64,000 bases of DNA from positions 227,440,872-227,504,871 of the forward strand of contig NC_077233.1 of NCBI RefSeq assembly GCF_027887165.1, given 5' to 3'. The notes under the pieces are model-generated. The model was not told the origin of the DNA. It worked only from the letters and a program-made list of their open reading frames with translations, and made no database searches. Positions within the stretch are counted from its first letter, which is position 1; every line of letters begins with the position of its first letter. Shown one piece after another: positions 12,480 to 23,790 of the stretch. The stretch is from Monodelphis domestica (Eukaryota; Chordata; Mammalia; Didelphimorphia; Didelphidae). The position numbers and the translations under genes were made by a program.

Positions 12480-15265
12480 CTCCAAAAATCTATAACACAT
12501 CAAAATGAACTTTGGAGCAGCATAACCCACAAAAAGATGGGATAAAATCATTTTTTAGCACAAAACAACTTAGAAAGCCAACACAAAAGATCTAGTGCAC
12601 CACAGCACAAAGCAATAGGCCAAGATAAGTCCTACCTTGGCAATAGGCCTTGGGGGCAGTTGAATCAGCAGCAAAGGCTTCCAGAACTCTCTGCCATAGA
12701 TGGTTGGGGGATTGGATAACTGCTCTAAAGGATATTACAAGGGTAATTTGGATGGCTCTGGGTGCAAGGCTCTTGTTGCATTGCCTTATGCAGATCCAGA
12801 GGGCAGTCCTGGGGAGCAGTCTCAGGGTGAGAAGGAGCACTATCATATATTAATACTTACCATCATAAGGGAGTGGTGGACCCTGGTCACAGTTCCAAGG
12901 TACAAAAGAGTGCTTGTGGTTACAGACTAGAGCACAGGCTGGAAAAGTATTAAACTTTACATCATACTACCTTGGAAGAACTGAAAACAAATAGATCCCC
13001 AGAGCTAGCTGTGAAGACAGTTGCACAAAAAATCTGAAACTTGGAACAATGCTCCCTTCACAACCGTTACAGAGCCCAATTTTAACAGTTTTTTTTTTAT
13101 TAAAAGAAAAGAAAAAGGATTGAAAATGAGGAAACAGCATAAAAAGAAACACAATGTAGAGTTATTTTGATGACAAGGAAGAACAAAATACAAACTCAGA
13201 AGGCAACAAAGTCAATACTGCTGCATCCGAATAAAATATTAATTGCTCTGAAACCAAAAAGAATTAATAGAGGAGCTCAAAAAGAATTTTTAAAACTAAA
13301 TAATAGAGGTAGAAGAAAAATTGGAAAAAGAAATGGGAGTGATATAGGAAAATCATGAAAAAAGAGTCAACAGTTTGTTAAAGGAAACACACCAAAAATT
13401 GTAAATCTAGTGATCACCTCCTGAAAGAGATTCCAAAAGGATAACTCCAAGGAATATATAGCCATATTCCAGAATTGCCAGGTCAAGGAGATAATATTGT
13501 AAGCAGCCAAAGAAGAAACAATTCCAATTTTGTGCAGTAACAGTCAGGATAATATAAGATTTAGGAGCACCTACATCAAAGAATCAAAAAGCCTAGAATA
13601 TGATATTTCAGAGGCAAAGAACCTAGGAATTCAATGAAGAATGACTTACCCAGCAAAACTGAGCATTAATTCTTCATGGGGTGAAAGGGTATTCAATGAA
13701 ATAGAGGATTTTCAAACATTCTTTATGAAAAGACCAGAGGTGAATGGAAAATTTGACTCTCAAACCAAGCCTTAAGGGGGCAGCTGGCTCAGTGGATTGA
13801 GAACCAGGCCTATAGACAGGAGGTCCTAGATTCAAATCTGTCCTCAGGCACTTCCTAGCTATGTGACCCTGGGCAAGTCATGTGACCCCCATTGCCTAGA
13901 AAAAGAAAAAAAAGAAACAAGCCATAAGATAAGCAGGGTTGAGAAATCAATAGACCTTCAATAAGGTTAAACTGTTTACATACCTACATTGGAAGATGAT
14001 TCTTGTAACTCCTAAGAACTTTATCATTATTAAGACAGTTGGAAGTTTATATAGACAGAGGGCAAAGATATAAGTCGAATATGATGTAATGATTTAAAAA
14101 ATTAAATTAAATTAAGGGGTAAGAAAAAGGAATGCATTGGGAGGAGAGAGAAGGGGGAAAAAGAATGGACAAAGTAATCATAAATGGTGAAAATTTTTTT
14201 TAAATCTCTCTAATAAAGGCCTGATTTCTAAATGCATAACAAAATGAGTCAAATGTATAAGAATACATGTCATTCTCCAATTGTTAGGTGTGCAAAGGAT
14301 ATGAATAGGCAGTTCTTATACGAAGTGATTAAAGCTCCCTATAGTCATGCAAAAATGCTCTAAGTCACTATTAATTAAAGAAATAAAACTTAAAACAACG
14401 CTGAGATACCACCTCATGCCTATCAGATTGGCTATTATGACAAAAAGAGAAAATGACAAAACTTGGAGGAAATATGGAAATGCATTGTTGGGGGAGTTGT
14501 GAACTGATTCAACCATTCTAGAAAACAATTTGGACCTATACCCAAAGGGGTACAAAACAATACATACTTTTTGACCCAGCAATACCATTACTATGTTTGT
14601 ATTCCAAAGAGATAAAAAACAAAAAAGGGAAGGACCTATAGGTAAAAATATATTTAAAGCAGTTGTTTTGTGGGGGCAAAGAATTAGAAAGTGAGGGAAT
14701 ATCCATAAAATGGGGAATGGCTAAGTAAGTTATAGGATATAATTTTAATGGAATACTTTTGTACTGTAAGAAATGACAAACAAGAGGAGCTCAGAAAAAC
14801 CTGAAAAGACTTACATGAACTGTAGCAAAGTAAAATAAGCTTAACCAGAAGAACACTGTACACAGTGACAGGAATACTGTGCAATAAACAACTGTGAATA
14901 ACTTAGCTATACTCAGCAATATAATGATCCAAAACAATCCCAAAGGATTCATGATAAAAAAAATGCCATCTACTTCCAGAGAAAGAACTGATAAAGTCTG
15001 AATCCATACCAAAGCAAAATTTTTTCACTTTCTTTCTTAGTTTTCTTTTTAGTACAAATTTCCTTCCCCAAAAGGATCAATATGGAAAAATATTTTACAT
15101 GTTTGCACATGCAAAATCTGCATTAGATTGTTTAACATCCCAGCAGGTGGGGATTGGGGTGGAAAAAGAATCAAAGAGAGAATTTGTGCCTCAAAATTCT
15201 TTGAAAAAATGTAGGAAACTTTTTACATGTTATTGGGGAGGGAAATAAAATAAAATGTAAAAAAA
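12480..15265 (+). mobile_element. LINE-1 copy B with ORF2 largely deleted
   Basis: A second L1 in the same orientation begins almost where copy A stops. The 5'UTR homologous to copy A is at about 12560-13010, ORF1-type sequence at 13100-13560 and the inter-ORF region at 13600-14160, split by a SINE at 13777-13917. From 14190 the sequence jumps to the ORF2 C-terminus and 3'UTR (tatgaataggcag, accacctcatgcctatcag, ttgacccagcaatacc), ending A-rich near 15260. The endonuclease and reverse transcriptase regions are missing. A tract of T at 13089 interrupts the 5' part. Confidence 0.65.
13777..13917 (+). mobile_element. tRNA-headed SINE, 3'-truncated
   Basis: The head, box-B region and 'gtgaccctgggcaagtca' are present. 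The copy stops at 'cccattgcctag' and goes straight into an A-rich tail, lacking the usual ~60-bp 3' part. It is flanked by caagccttaag (13766-13776) and caagccataag (13918-13928), a target duplication with one mismatch. Confidence 0.85.
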
Positions 15266-15653
15266 GAAAGTAAGTTTACCTATTACATCTTATCTGTAAG
15301 ATCCTTACTCATATAAGGAAAGAATTTATGACCATATGAAAAACAGAGAGTACTACTAGATATAAAATGAATAATTTTAATTATATTAAATTAGAAAAGT
15401 TTTGCATATATGCACATACACATACACAATACAACCTAAAAGAAAAGCAGAAAACTGGGGGGGGGGGGTTGAGGGGAAATTTTTTATAGCAAGTTTCTCT
15501 ACTAGAGGTCTTATTTCTAAAATATATTAAGAACTGAGTCAAATTTATATGAATAAAAATCATTCCCTAATTGATAAATGGTCAAAGGATATGAATAGGC
15601 AATTTTAAGAAGAAGAAATTAAGGCTATCTATAGTTATATAAAACATGTTCTA

Positions 15654-15981
15654 CAACCTGCAGGGACCAAGGAGAAAAAAACACTACCCACAAGCAGAGG
15701 ACAAACAGTGGGAGTAAAAAAAAAAAGGACAACAGTTTGACTACAGGGGTGGAGGGGATATGATCAAGGAGAGACTCTGAATAAACACCCTACTACGGAA
15801 ACCAATAGCATGGAAATGGGCTTGGGTTGAGGACCCATGTGACACCCAGAGGAATCATGCATAGCCAATGGGAGGGGTGGGGGGAGGGGGGAGGGAAAAA
15901 AAAGGTGATCTTTGTTCCTAATGAATAACGTTTGAAAATGACCAAATAAAATAATGTTTAAAAAATAAATTAAAAATTAAA
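15654..15981 (+). mobile_element. 5'-truncated LINE-1 insertion inside an older L1
   Basis: Only the last ~300 bp of a younger L1 subfamily: 'acaaacagtgggagtaaa', 'catggaaatgggctt' and 'acccagaggaat', then a ggggagggggg-type run and an aataaaataatg tail, the same order as 46210-46490. The duplication is ataaaacatgttcta at 15639-15653 and ataaaacgtgttcta at 15982-15996, 15 bp with one mismatch. This is a standard target-primed insertion. Confidence 0.9.
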
Positions 15982-16234
15982 ATAAAACGTGTTCTAAATC
16001 ATTCTTGATTAGAAAAATACAAATTAAATAGCTAAGAGGTACCACCTCTCACCTATCAAATTGGTCAATATAACAGAAAAGGGAAATGACAAAACTTGGA
16101 GACAAAAACTGAGACCCGTATGCACTGTTGGAGGAGTTGTGAACTGATCCAACTATTCTGAAGGGCAATTTAGAATTATACCCAAAGGGCTTTAAAACTG
16201 TTCATACTCTTTGACCCAGCAATACAATTACTAG

Positions 16235-16733
16235 AGATGTTCAGGAAAGACCAGCATCACTGGTGGGAAGACCTGCCAAGGCTTTTTCAGGGCTGCTCAT
16301 CCGCTTGGGAGTGCACCTTTCACCCAACTCTCCCCTATGGCTCCAAGAAGATGAAATATTGGCAGTAGCCACATCCAGATTAAACCATCCTGGCAGATGG
16401 GCTAAACCACATTGAGAATAACCAGCAGGTCTCAAGTCGTGTATTTGAAGCCTTTCCTCAATGGAATTTGTGAAAAAGAACAATTTGTTCCAACAGCCAT
16501 GAAGGCAGCTGAAACAGTGGCTGTGGAGGGCTTAGAGCTTGGTCAGACATTGAAGATGATGCCAAGGTCATCCACTGCATATCTTGGACCATCACCAGTT
16601 GTCCTGACTTTTGTCTTTCCACTGGATTTCAATGACTGGGAGAGAAAATGAGGCTGATAATTTTGTGTAATTCAGTCCAAGTCAAGACATTACTGAATAC
16701 TGCCACTGGTCCTCTTTAAAAACAAAGAACAAT
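16235..16733 (+). mobile_element. Long marsupial SINE inserted in L1
   Basis: 499 bp separate 'ttgacccagcaatacaattactag' (two blocks) from 'gtctgtatcccaaa', which are adjacent in related L1 copies (14574-14610). The duplication is approximate: aattactag at 16226-16234 and cattattag at 16734-16742. The 3' end reads 'ggtcctctttaaaaacaaag', and minus-strand pieces of the same end occur at 1601 and 30943. It carries about 500 bp of non-coding sequence; I cannot name the family. Confidence 0.7.
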
Positions 16734-17499
16734 CATTATTAGGTCTGTATCCCAAAAAAACCCAAACAAATTTTTAAAAAAAGGTCTATATGTGCAAAAA
16801 TATTTATAGTAGCTCTTTTTGTGGTAGCAAAGAACTGGAAATTGCCGGGATGCAAATCAATTGGAGAATGGCTAAACAAATTGTGATAAGAAATGACAAG
16901 CAAAATACTTTTAGAAAAACCTGGAAAGACTTCTATGAACTGATAGAAAATGAAATGAGCAGAACTAAGACAAAATGTAAGAAAACATTGTATATATTAA
17001 CAGCAATATTGCACAATGAGCAGTTGTGAATAACTAAGCTATTCTAAGCAATACAATGATCCAAGATAATTCCAAAGGATTTATGATGAAAAATGCTATC
17101 TACCTCTAGAAAAAGAACTGATAGTATCTGAATACAGATCAAAGCCTACTTTTTTTTTACTTTATTTTTCTTGAGGGTTTTTTTTTTTTTGAGAAGGAAG
17201 TCTATGTTTTCTTACACAACATGACTAATATAAAAATGTGTTTTGCATGACTATACATGAATAATCTACATCAAAGTGCTTGCCTTCTCAGTGAGGGGTC
17301 TAGGGAGAGAGGGAATTTGGATATCAAAATTTTTAATTAAAAATGTTTTTATATGTACTTGGAAAAAAATTAAATATTTCAAAATAAAGTAAAGCAAAAT
17401 AAAAAGGAGTAGTTGGAGATAATAAATATAGAGGAGTGATAGCCAGGGAAGGTAATTTTGGTTTGAGGAAGAATAGGGATCATGAGTGGAACCACAGGG

Positions 17500-18285
17500 C
17501 AATAATTTTACTTAATAATCAATAGGAAATGTTTACATTTGCCTTGAGGTGATTCAAATGGCATTAAATATTTCTTTGTACCTATTGGGGAAGAAGGTAA
17601 TGTTATCCCCAAGAAAGAAGAATCTTGAATAGATCATAGTTATAAACTAACATGGTGCTGCAAAGTCCCCCTAGCAACTTCTTTTTCATGTTGGAATGCT
17701 GCAAATATCTAGAATACTTTTTAAAATGTGGATAAACCTACTATCGTCATTAGTAAGCCCAATTGCAAACTGGAGATTAAATAGATAACTAGAGTAGAGG
17801 TAGAAGTCATTAGTCTATAATCTGCAGTGCTATGAGATTATGTTTCCAGCTAATAGCATGTAACGTTATTCTTGGAAAAACAAACGTATGTCTCTTACAC
17901 ATATGGATTGACACTGCACCTAGATCTAACAGGTACTCCCTGTGGATTTTTAGATAATGAAAATAACTAGACTACTGGAAATTTAGTTGGAGAAATCCAA
18001 TATTACTAGTAGAAAGCTAGATCACCAACTAGAGATAATGTACGTAACTTTAGAAATGCTCATAATATGTTCCAATTAGCTATGTAAAGTTCTAAATACC
18101 TATAAATATGTATTTCTAGCAAATGGAGTATATCATTACCAGGAAAGAATATCCTTAAGTAGAAGGCAGTTATGATTTGACATTGCACCAAGTCCTGCTA
18201 GTGGCTTCTTATTGGTGTTGCATTGATACAAATAGCTAGATTACTGGAAGTTTTGCAGGAGAAACCTAGTATTATTATCAAAAAG
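17500..18285 (+). repeat. Decayed tandem array, ~265-bp unit, about 2.7 copies
   Basis: Three diverged units line up at a spacing of about 265-273 bp. Anchor blocks in order are 'gtaatgttatcccc' (17596), 'gtaacgttattctt' (17860) and 'tcattaccagg' (18133). A second set is 'ctgcaaatatctagaatact', 'aaaataactagactactgg' and 'caaatagctagattactgg'. A third is 'aactggagattaaatagata' and 'aactagagataatgtacgt'. Similarity is low, so boundaries are approximate. It has no coding frame and is not a family I recognise. Confidence 0.55.
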
Positions 18286-18290
18286 CTATA

Positions 18291-18495
18291 TAGGAGGAGC
18301 AACTAGGTGGCTCAGTAGATTGAGAGCCAGTTCTAAAGATGGGAAGTCCTGGGCTCAAATCTGACCCCAGATACATCCTAGCTCTCACTTAACCCTCAAT
18401 GCCTAGCCCTTACCACTTTTCTGCCTAGTACCAATACATTCTAAGACAGAATGTAAGGGTCTTAAAAAAAAAAAGAAAAGAAAAGAAAAAGAAAG
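18291..18495 (+). mobile_element. tRNA-headed SINE with expanded tail
   Basis: Diverged copy: 'actaggtggctcagtagatt', 'agtcctgggctcaaatctga' and a tail ending in an (AAAAG)n tract. Part of the gtgaccctgggcaag block is deleted. The flanks aaaaagcta and agaaagcta suggest a target duplication. Confidence 0.8.
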
Positions 18496-19434
18496 AAAGC
18501 TAAGTTAACTTAGAGAGGACGCCATTTCTCCACACTTCTGGAGAAAGGGTCAAAATTTCTAAGATGATTGACAAGACATAGCAATCTAGAGGACAGGATC
18601 ATTCCCTTTAATGTCTACTTATTGAACAACTTTTCCTAGCTCAGTGGCTAGTCTTCTCTAAAGTATCCATTTCCACTCACTTGCTGCCATTTCCTGGGAA
18701 TGAAGAGCTATTAGGTAAAATTTTTGGTGTTTTTTTTTCCTCTAGATGAAGAATTTACATTTTTTTTTTCTCCTCTGCGTTTTGATAGCAAAAAATGGGG
18801 AGTTGTTCTCAGCTGGGAAAAGGAGTCATTACAAATGACACTAGATTCATTCCATATCAACTACCTCTTCTATGAAATTGTAACTGTAAAGTGCTTCTCA
18901 TATCTACCTTACCAATCTAGCACCCAGGGAAATGGGAAGTGCTGTCATAATTATCTGAGCCAATTCAATACAGGAATAACATGAATTGAAATCCACTGAT
19001 AATACCTAAGTCTCAATACAGTCAAGAGGTTCAAACTCTTTTCCAAGCAGAACCTTTTGTAATAGGTGATAATAATTAGTTTAAAAAAATACATGACCTC
19101 GTTTTATTTCTTTGAATTTCTCCAGCCCACCCTTTAAAAAGAGGCACTAATGAACCCCAAAATAATAAAAAGGTTGATGACAAAAAATAGAAGATAAAGC
19201 AAGTGGTCTAATAATGAGCTCTAAATAATCAAAAGGTGTATGTCAGGACTCATTACCTAATTTCATAATTTTGTAGGTCCCCCAAAAAATACTTCTTTCA
19301 TCTTTGTAGAGCACCTTATTATAGTCCAGATCTCTGTAAATGGGGAATAAGAGGCAATATCTATCCTATACCATTATAAAGGATAAACCAAGATAACTAA
19401 GGGGGGAGGGGGGGAAGCAGCACTCTCTAGCCAT
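18496..19434. other. Unclassified sequence
   Basis: No gene and no assigned repeat. T-runs at 18730 and 18765 and a short G-run at 19403 are the only simple features. Confidence 0.35.
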
Positions 19435-19552
19435 AAAAGACAGTGTGACATAAACAGAAAATTCAATGGACTTGAACTTGACCTGGATTTGAATTGTGAC
19501 TCTGCCACTTACTATCATGTAACCACTCTGAGCATGGTTCCTCATATGTTAA
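19435..19552 (+). repeat. MIR-type fragment
   Basis: It carries 'gacctggatttgaattgtg', 'ctctgccacttac' and a gtaaccactctgagc block, the forward MIR core order. It is truncated where the next SINE begins. Confidence 0.6.
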
Positions 19553-19810
19553 ATTGTTGTTCAGTCATTCAGCCAGTCATACCTGACTCTCTATGACTTC
19601 ATAAACTATAGCATGCTAATACAGTCCATGAGGATTTCTTGGCAAAAACATTGGAATGGTTTGCTATTTCTTTTTCCAGTGGATTGAGGCAAATAGAGGT
19701 TATGTGACTTGCCCAGGATCATACAGCTGGTACATGTATAAACCCAAATTTGAACTCAGGCTTTCCTGACTCCAGGTCCACTGCTCTATCCACTGAGACA
19801 CCTAGCTATC
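19553..19810 (-). mobile_element. MAR-type CORE-SINE, minus orientation
   Basis: It begins ttgttgttcagtcattc and runs through 'catacctgactctctatga', 'atttcttggcaaaaac', 'gacttgcccaggatcata' and 'tgaactcaggctttcc' to 'gagacacctagct', the reverse complement of the MAR consensus as I remember it. About 30 bp between the tgactc and cttggc blocks differ from the other copies. Confidence 0.85.
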
Positions 19811-22339
19811 TTGGTCACATGTTAAGTAGGCAATTATGATACTTTATCTATGCCGCAAGGTTATTTTGAGAAAAGTATTTTACAAACTGTGAATTTTTAT
19901 ATGTGAGTTATTATACTCCACTATTTGTCTCTAAAGCATGTTTGAACTGTGTTCAAATTGTGTTGGGTTTGCTCAATAATTGGCAAAAATTTTTTCTATA
20001 CATGATGTCCAGGAATAAGCTCAGTTGATGGAGTTCAAATAAATAGTACTAGATTGGTTCTGATGTCACAGCTTCATCATCTACAAGCTGCACTGCTGCA
20101 TTCTATAGGAAGTTACTGAAGCAGTCAGTTCCTGAATCCAGACCAACACAGATACTCATGATCACCATCGCAGTACAATGATAATCAGTGCAATGAGGCT
20201 CAATACCAACACTGGGGGCTATAAAGCATATCTTTTCCCATATCCATTTTTCCTAGAACTCTGAGGAAGCACTGTCTCTGCTATATTCCATCCACCAATA
20301 AGCATCTCTGTGTCAGGTAGCATAACAGGCTAAAGACAAAAATAAAATATTCCTTGTCCTCAAGAAGCTTATAAATTTTACTGGAGGAAACAGCATCTGC
20401 ATATATAAATGTAATAAATGAGTTGGGGAGTCTACACCCCTCAGACAACATATCACTCTGAGTTTGTATTTTATTCAACCAGCTTTCACACTGGCAAGAC
20501 TACATTCCCAGAAAAGGATCTCAGTTACACTTAAATTCTCTGAAATGTTTAGGTGTAACATTATTATGGGTGATTATCCTCCTCCTACTCATTACCAGAA
20601 CTCTCAAGCCCCATCAATGTGCTTCCATTTACTTAAAACCACTTATTCACAGTAATAACACTTTTAGATCTTAAGCAAGTAAATAATAACATCACAGATA
20701 TTCATATATCAAAGCAAATCCAAGAAGAAAACAAATCTAGGATAATAAATATACCATAATCTACATATAAACCTGAGTCACACTCTCCTATTATAAACCC
20801 AAGATCTCTGGGGAAGAATAGATATATACATATGGAAACTTGCCAGAATTTGGGTGAAGGAAATCCATGTGTTTGGAGTAACCCAAAATTCTGGAACTAC
20901 AAACTTCAATGTCTTTCTTCTGTCTCAGGCAATATTCATAAAGTTCCTTGAACATAACTTTAATGCTGGGTTAATAACTACTAAATGAGATTAATCCATG
21001 CTGTGTTTAACTTACTAGCCACAACATTTAAACCAAACTAATCTACCTACTGGGAAACTTCTCTGATTCCAAGCTTTTCCTTTTCAACTTAACTTACTTC
21101 TCAACAGTAACTAGAGCATTCATCACTTCCAGAGCTCAAGCTTAGTGTTACAGTTCCTAGTTATCTTTTCATACTTCTTTCATCTCTCTCTGTATGTCTC
21201 TCTGTGTCTTTGTCTCTCTTTCTGTGTCTATCTGTCTATGTATAGCTGTTCCTCACTATCTCTCTGTCTCTGACTGTTAATGTGTGTTTGAAAGTATAAT
21301 GTGTGGAATTTATTATATATATATTTAAAACACATTATATGAAAGAGGGACTCTCTGCTACACTCTGTTGGTCTTCATCTGGAATGTGATTTCTATTCTG
21401 ATCTGCTATTTAAATTGCTAAGATAATAGCTCTAAAAAGCTTACAACCTTGGAATATTTTAGTTCTTTTAATATTCAGATCCCATCCCTACCAGTCATAC
21501 CTAGCCAGCTATCTATAAAGTCTCTATTCATTTAAGTATTACTTTTATTTCTTCTTCTTTCATTGTCTTTCAATCTAAACTCTAATTTAACTCAGTGGAT
21601 GAAGTCCTTTCAACCTTTCCCATTCTACGGTAACATGATTAATGAAAATCACAAGGATTAGGCAAAACCTAAAAGATGCTTTGTATTACATCCTCCCAGG
21701 AACCAAATAGTTGTTTGGGGGGGTAGAGGAAGAAAGATCAAGGAACTATATAAAGTAGTTTCAATCTTTTTAGTGAAATAGGAAGCTAGATTGCCAGCTG
21801 AGAAGGGAAGTTAGAAGGAAAAAAGTTAAAGAGAAAGGGTTTGGGAAATTAGGTAATTATTTAATAAAAGCAGAGTAGGAAGATTATTGAGCAGCAATGA
21901 TATTATGTGCCATGAACTTATAAGTGAAATCAACTCAGTTTTATGATTTACTCCACCAAGGAGTATTCTTTCTGATCCCAATGAAGAAACTCTCCTACCC
22001 AAGCCTCACCAAAGTCTGTTATCAATAAGTGACCCTGAAAGCTTCTATACCACATCTGAATCTGATTAGGAGTGTCCCACATCTGGTACCAATTACCTGT
22101 TCTCCACCAAATCCATTTTAGGGTATAGAACTTCTTTGCTTGAACTCAAACTTTGAACATGTTCTCTTCAACATGACTCCCTCTCCCTCATAGTGAATGG
22201 ATTTCTTTGTCTGTGGAAACAAATTTCTGTCTGTTAATACTACTATTTAAAGTGTGGGTGCTTTTGGTTTTGCCTACTTACTGTACTGAATAATGATAAA
22301 GCACTAGTTTGTACCAGCTTCCCAAGTGCCACTTTCCTA
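19811..22339. other. Unclassified intergenic sequence
   Basis: The longest stretch here without an assigned repeat. A TCTCTG/TGTC-rich simple-sequence patch lies at about 21170-21285. A short remnant near 20305-20400 with 'ccttgtcctcaagaagctta' resembles the ancient repeat at 30661 and 53536. No reading frame looks coding. Confidence 0.4.
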
Positions 22340-22665
22340 TAAATTCCCAAACCCAGGTCTTTGCTTTGATCCAATCAATGAGGCCAAATAAAGCAGTTCT
22401 CCAACTTTGGCATTCTTTTGCCTGTCTCTATGCTTTTGTATAGGCTGTCCCCCTCCTCTGTGCCTGGAATGTATTCCTTTCTCACTTTAACTTCTGCAAA
22501 TCCTTAGCTTCCTTCTAGGTTCACATTGAGCCGATAATCAAAGAAAGCTTTTCCGGATCCTTCAAATTGTTTGTGTTCTCTATTTCTCCACAAATTGTCT
22601 TGTACTTTCTTTTCTATATAGAGATCTTAGAAGACTGAAAGTTCCCTGGGGTCATGGTCATTTTT
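22340..22665 (+). mobile_element. L2-type LINE 3' fragment
   Basis: The order 'gcctggaatgtattcc', 'aatccttagcttccttct', 'ttccggatccttc' and finally 'agactgaaagttccctggg' follows the 3' region of mammalian L2 elements as I remember it. Heavily decayed. Confidence 0.5.
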
Positions 22666-22884
22666 TTAGAGATTTAAAAATCACTTTATTTTTCAAATCC
22701 ATAATGGGGTAAAAATAAATAAGTAAAGATATGCATTCTACTAAGTTTGAAAAGCAACAAGTTCTAATTGAGGACTTTTAGGTGAAAATGGAAATGACAT
22801 TCTATACAATTTCAAATATTTCCTTTAATGAGAATTATCTATATATGCACACCCCAGGCCAAAGGTTTTTTAACTTAAAGTAGA

Positions 22885-23205
22885 TAAGGCAGACTGGTAA
22901 GACAATTGGATCTGAAGGCAGGAGATCTCATTTGGAATCCTAGGTCTTCTATTCACTATATAAGCTTAGGCAAGTTATTTCATTCCTCTGGGCAATGGCC
23001 CCAGCTCACATTCACTGGTTGGGCTCCCCAGGAGATGACTATGCTAGGATCAAGGTATTCTGTGGATGAGATCACGGTCTTTCTTTTTCCTTTAAGGGTA
23101 ACTAGAACCTTTATGACTTACTCTCCCTGGCTCTTGTGCCTATTGACAGTACATTGCACATAATTGGTGCCTAAAAATGCTTGTCAAATTTAACTGAACC
23201 ATCAA
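22885..23205 (+). repeat. MIR-type SINE
   Basis: A tRNA-like head (aaggcagactggtaagac, ggaatcctaggtcttc) is followed by 'gcttaggcaagttatttcat'. The end 'acattgcacataattggtgc' resembles the MIR 3' end. The middle is diverged. Confidence 0.55.
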
Positions 23206-23227
23206 TATGAATCTAAAGTCCCCAAGG

Positions 23228-23790
23228 TTACATTTATTATTTCTGCTTTTTTGCACTTGTTTGTCATGTTTTTATGCCCTAGTACATGGTCAATCTTTGT
23301 GAATGTACCATGTGCTGCTGAAAAGAACATGTATTCCTTTTTGTCCCTATTTATTTTTCTCCATATATCTATTAACTCTAATTTTTCTAAGATTTCATTC
23401 ACATCTCTTACCTGTTTCTTATTTATTTTTTGGTTTGATTTATCTAGATCTGATAGAGGAAGGTCTCCCACTAGTATAGTTTTTCTATCTATTTCCTCCT
23501 CCAACTCCACTAGTTTCTCCTTTTAGCAATTTGGATGCTATACAATTTGGTGCATACATGTTTAGTACTGATATTTTCTCATTGTCTATACTGCCTTTTA
23601 TCAGTATGTAATTACATTCCCTATCTCTTTTAATCAGATCTATTTTTACTTTGGCTTTGTCAGATACCATGATTGCAACTCCTGCCTTATTTTTCTCATT
23701 TGAAACCCAATAGATTTTGCTCCAGCCTTTGACCCTTAACCTGTGTGTGTCTACCTGCCTCATGTGTGTTTCTTGCAAATGACATATGGT
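23228..23790 (-). pseudogene. L1 ORF2 endonuclease-domain remnant in the inverted arm
   Basis: Read on the minus strand it gives the L1 endonuclease core. The catalytic-glutamate motif QETH is followed by VDTHRLRVKGWSK, then NMYAPN, a VGDLPLSDLDKS segment (where GDxNxPLS is usual) and KIDHVLGHK before the arm ends. A frame change near 23485-23510 splits it. Unlike the full-length copy at 42346, it keeps the Glu of QETH. The Asn expected two residues after the GD aspartate is absent. It is dead and promoterless. Confidence 0.85.

Larger units (their letters stand above)
15266..17395 (+). mobile_element. LINE-1 3' half, host to two nested insertions
   Basis: ORF2 C-terminal blocks (taagatccttactc onward, 'gataaatggtcaaagg', 'ggagttgtgaactgatcc', 'ttgacccagcaataca', 'gtggtagcaaagaactgg') run in order to an A-rich end near 17395. 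Two later insertions interrupt it, at 15654-15981 and 16235-16733. When both are skipped the L1 order is continuous. A 12-13 base G-run lies near 15457. Confidence 0.8.
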
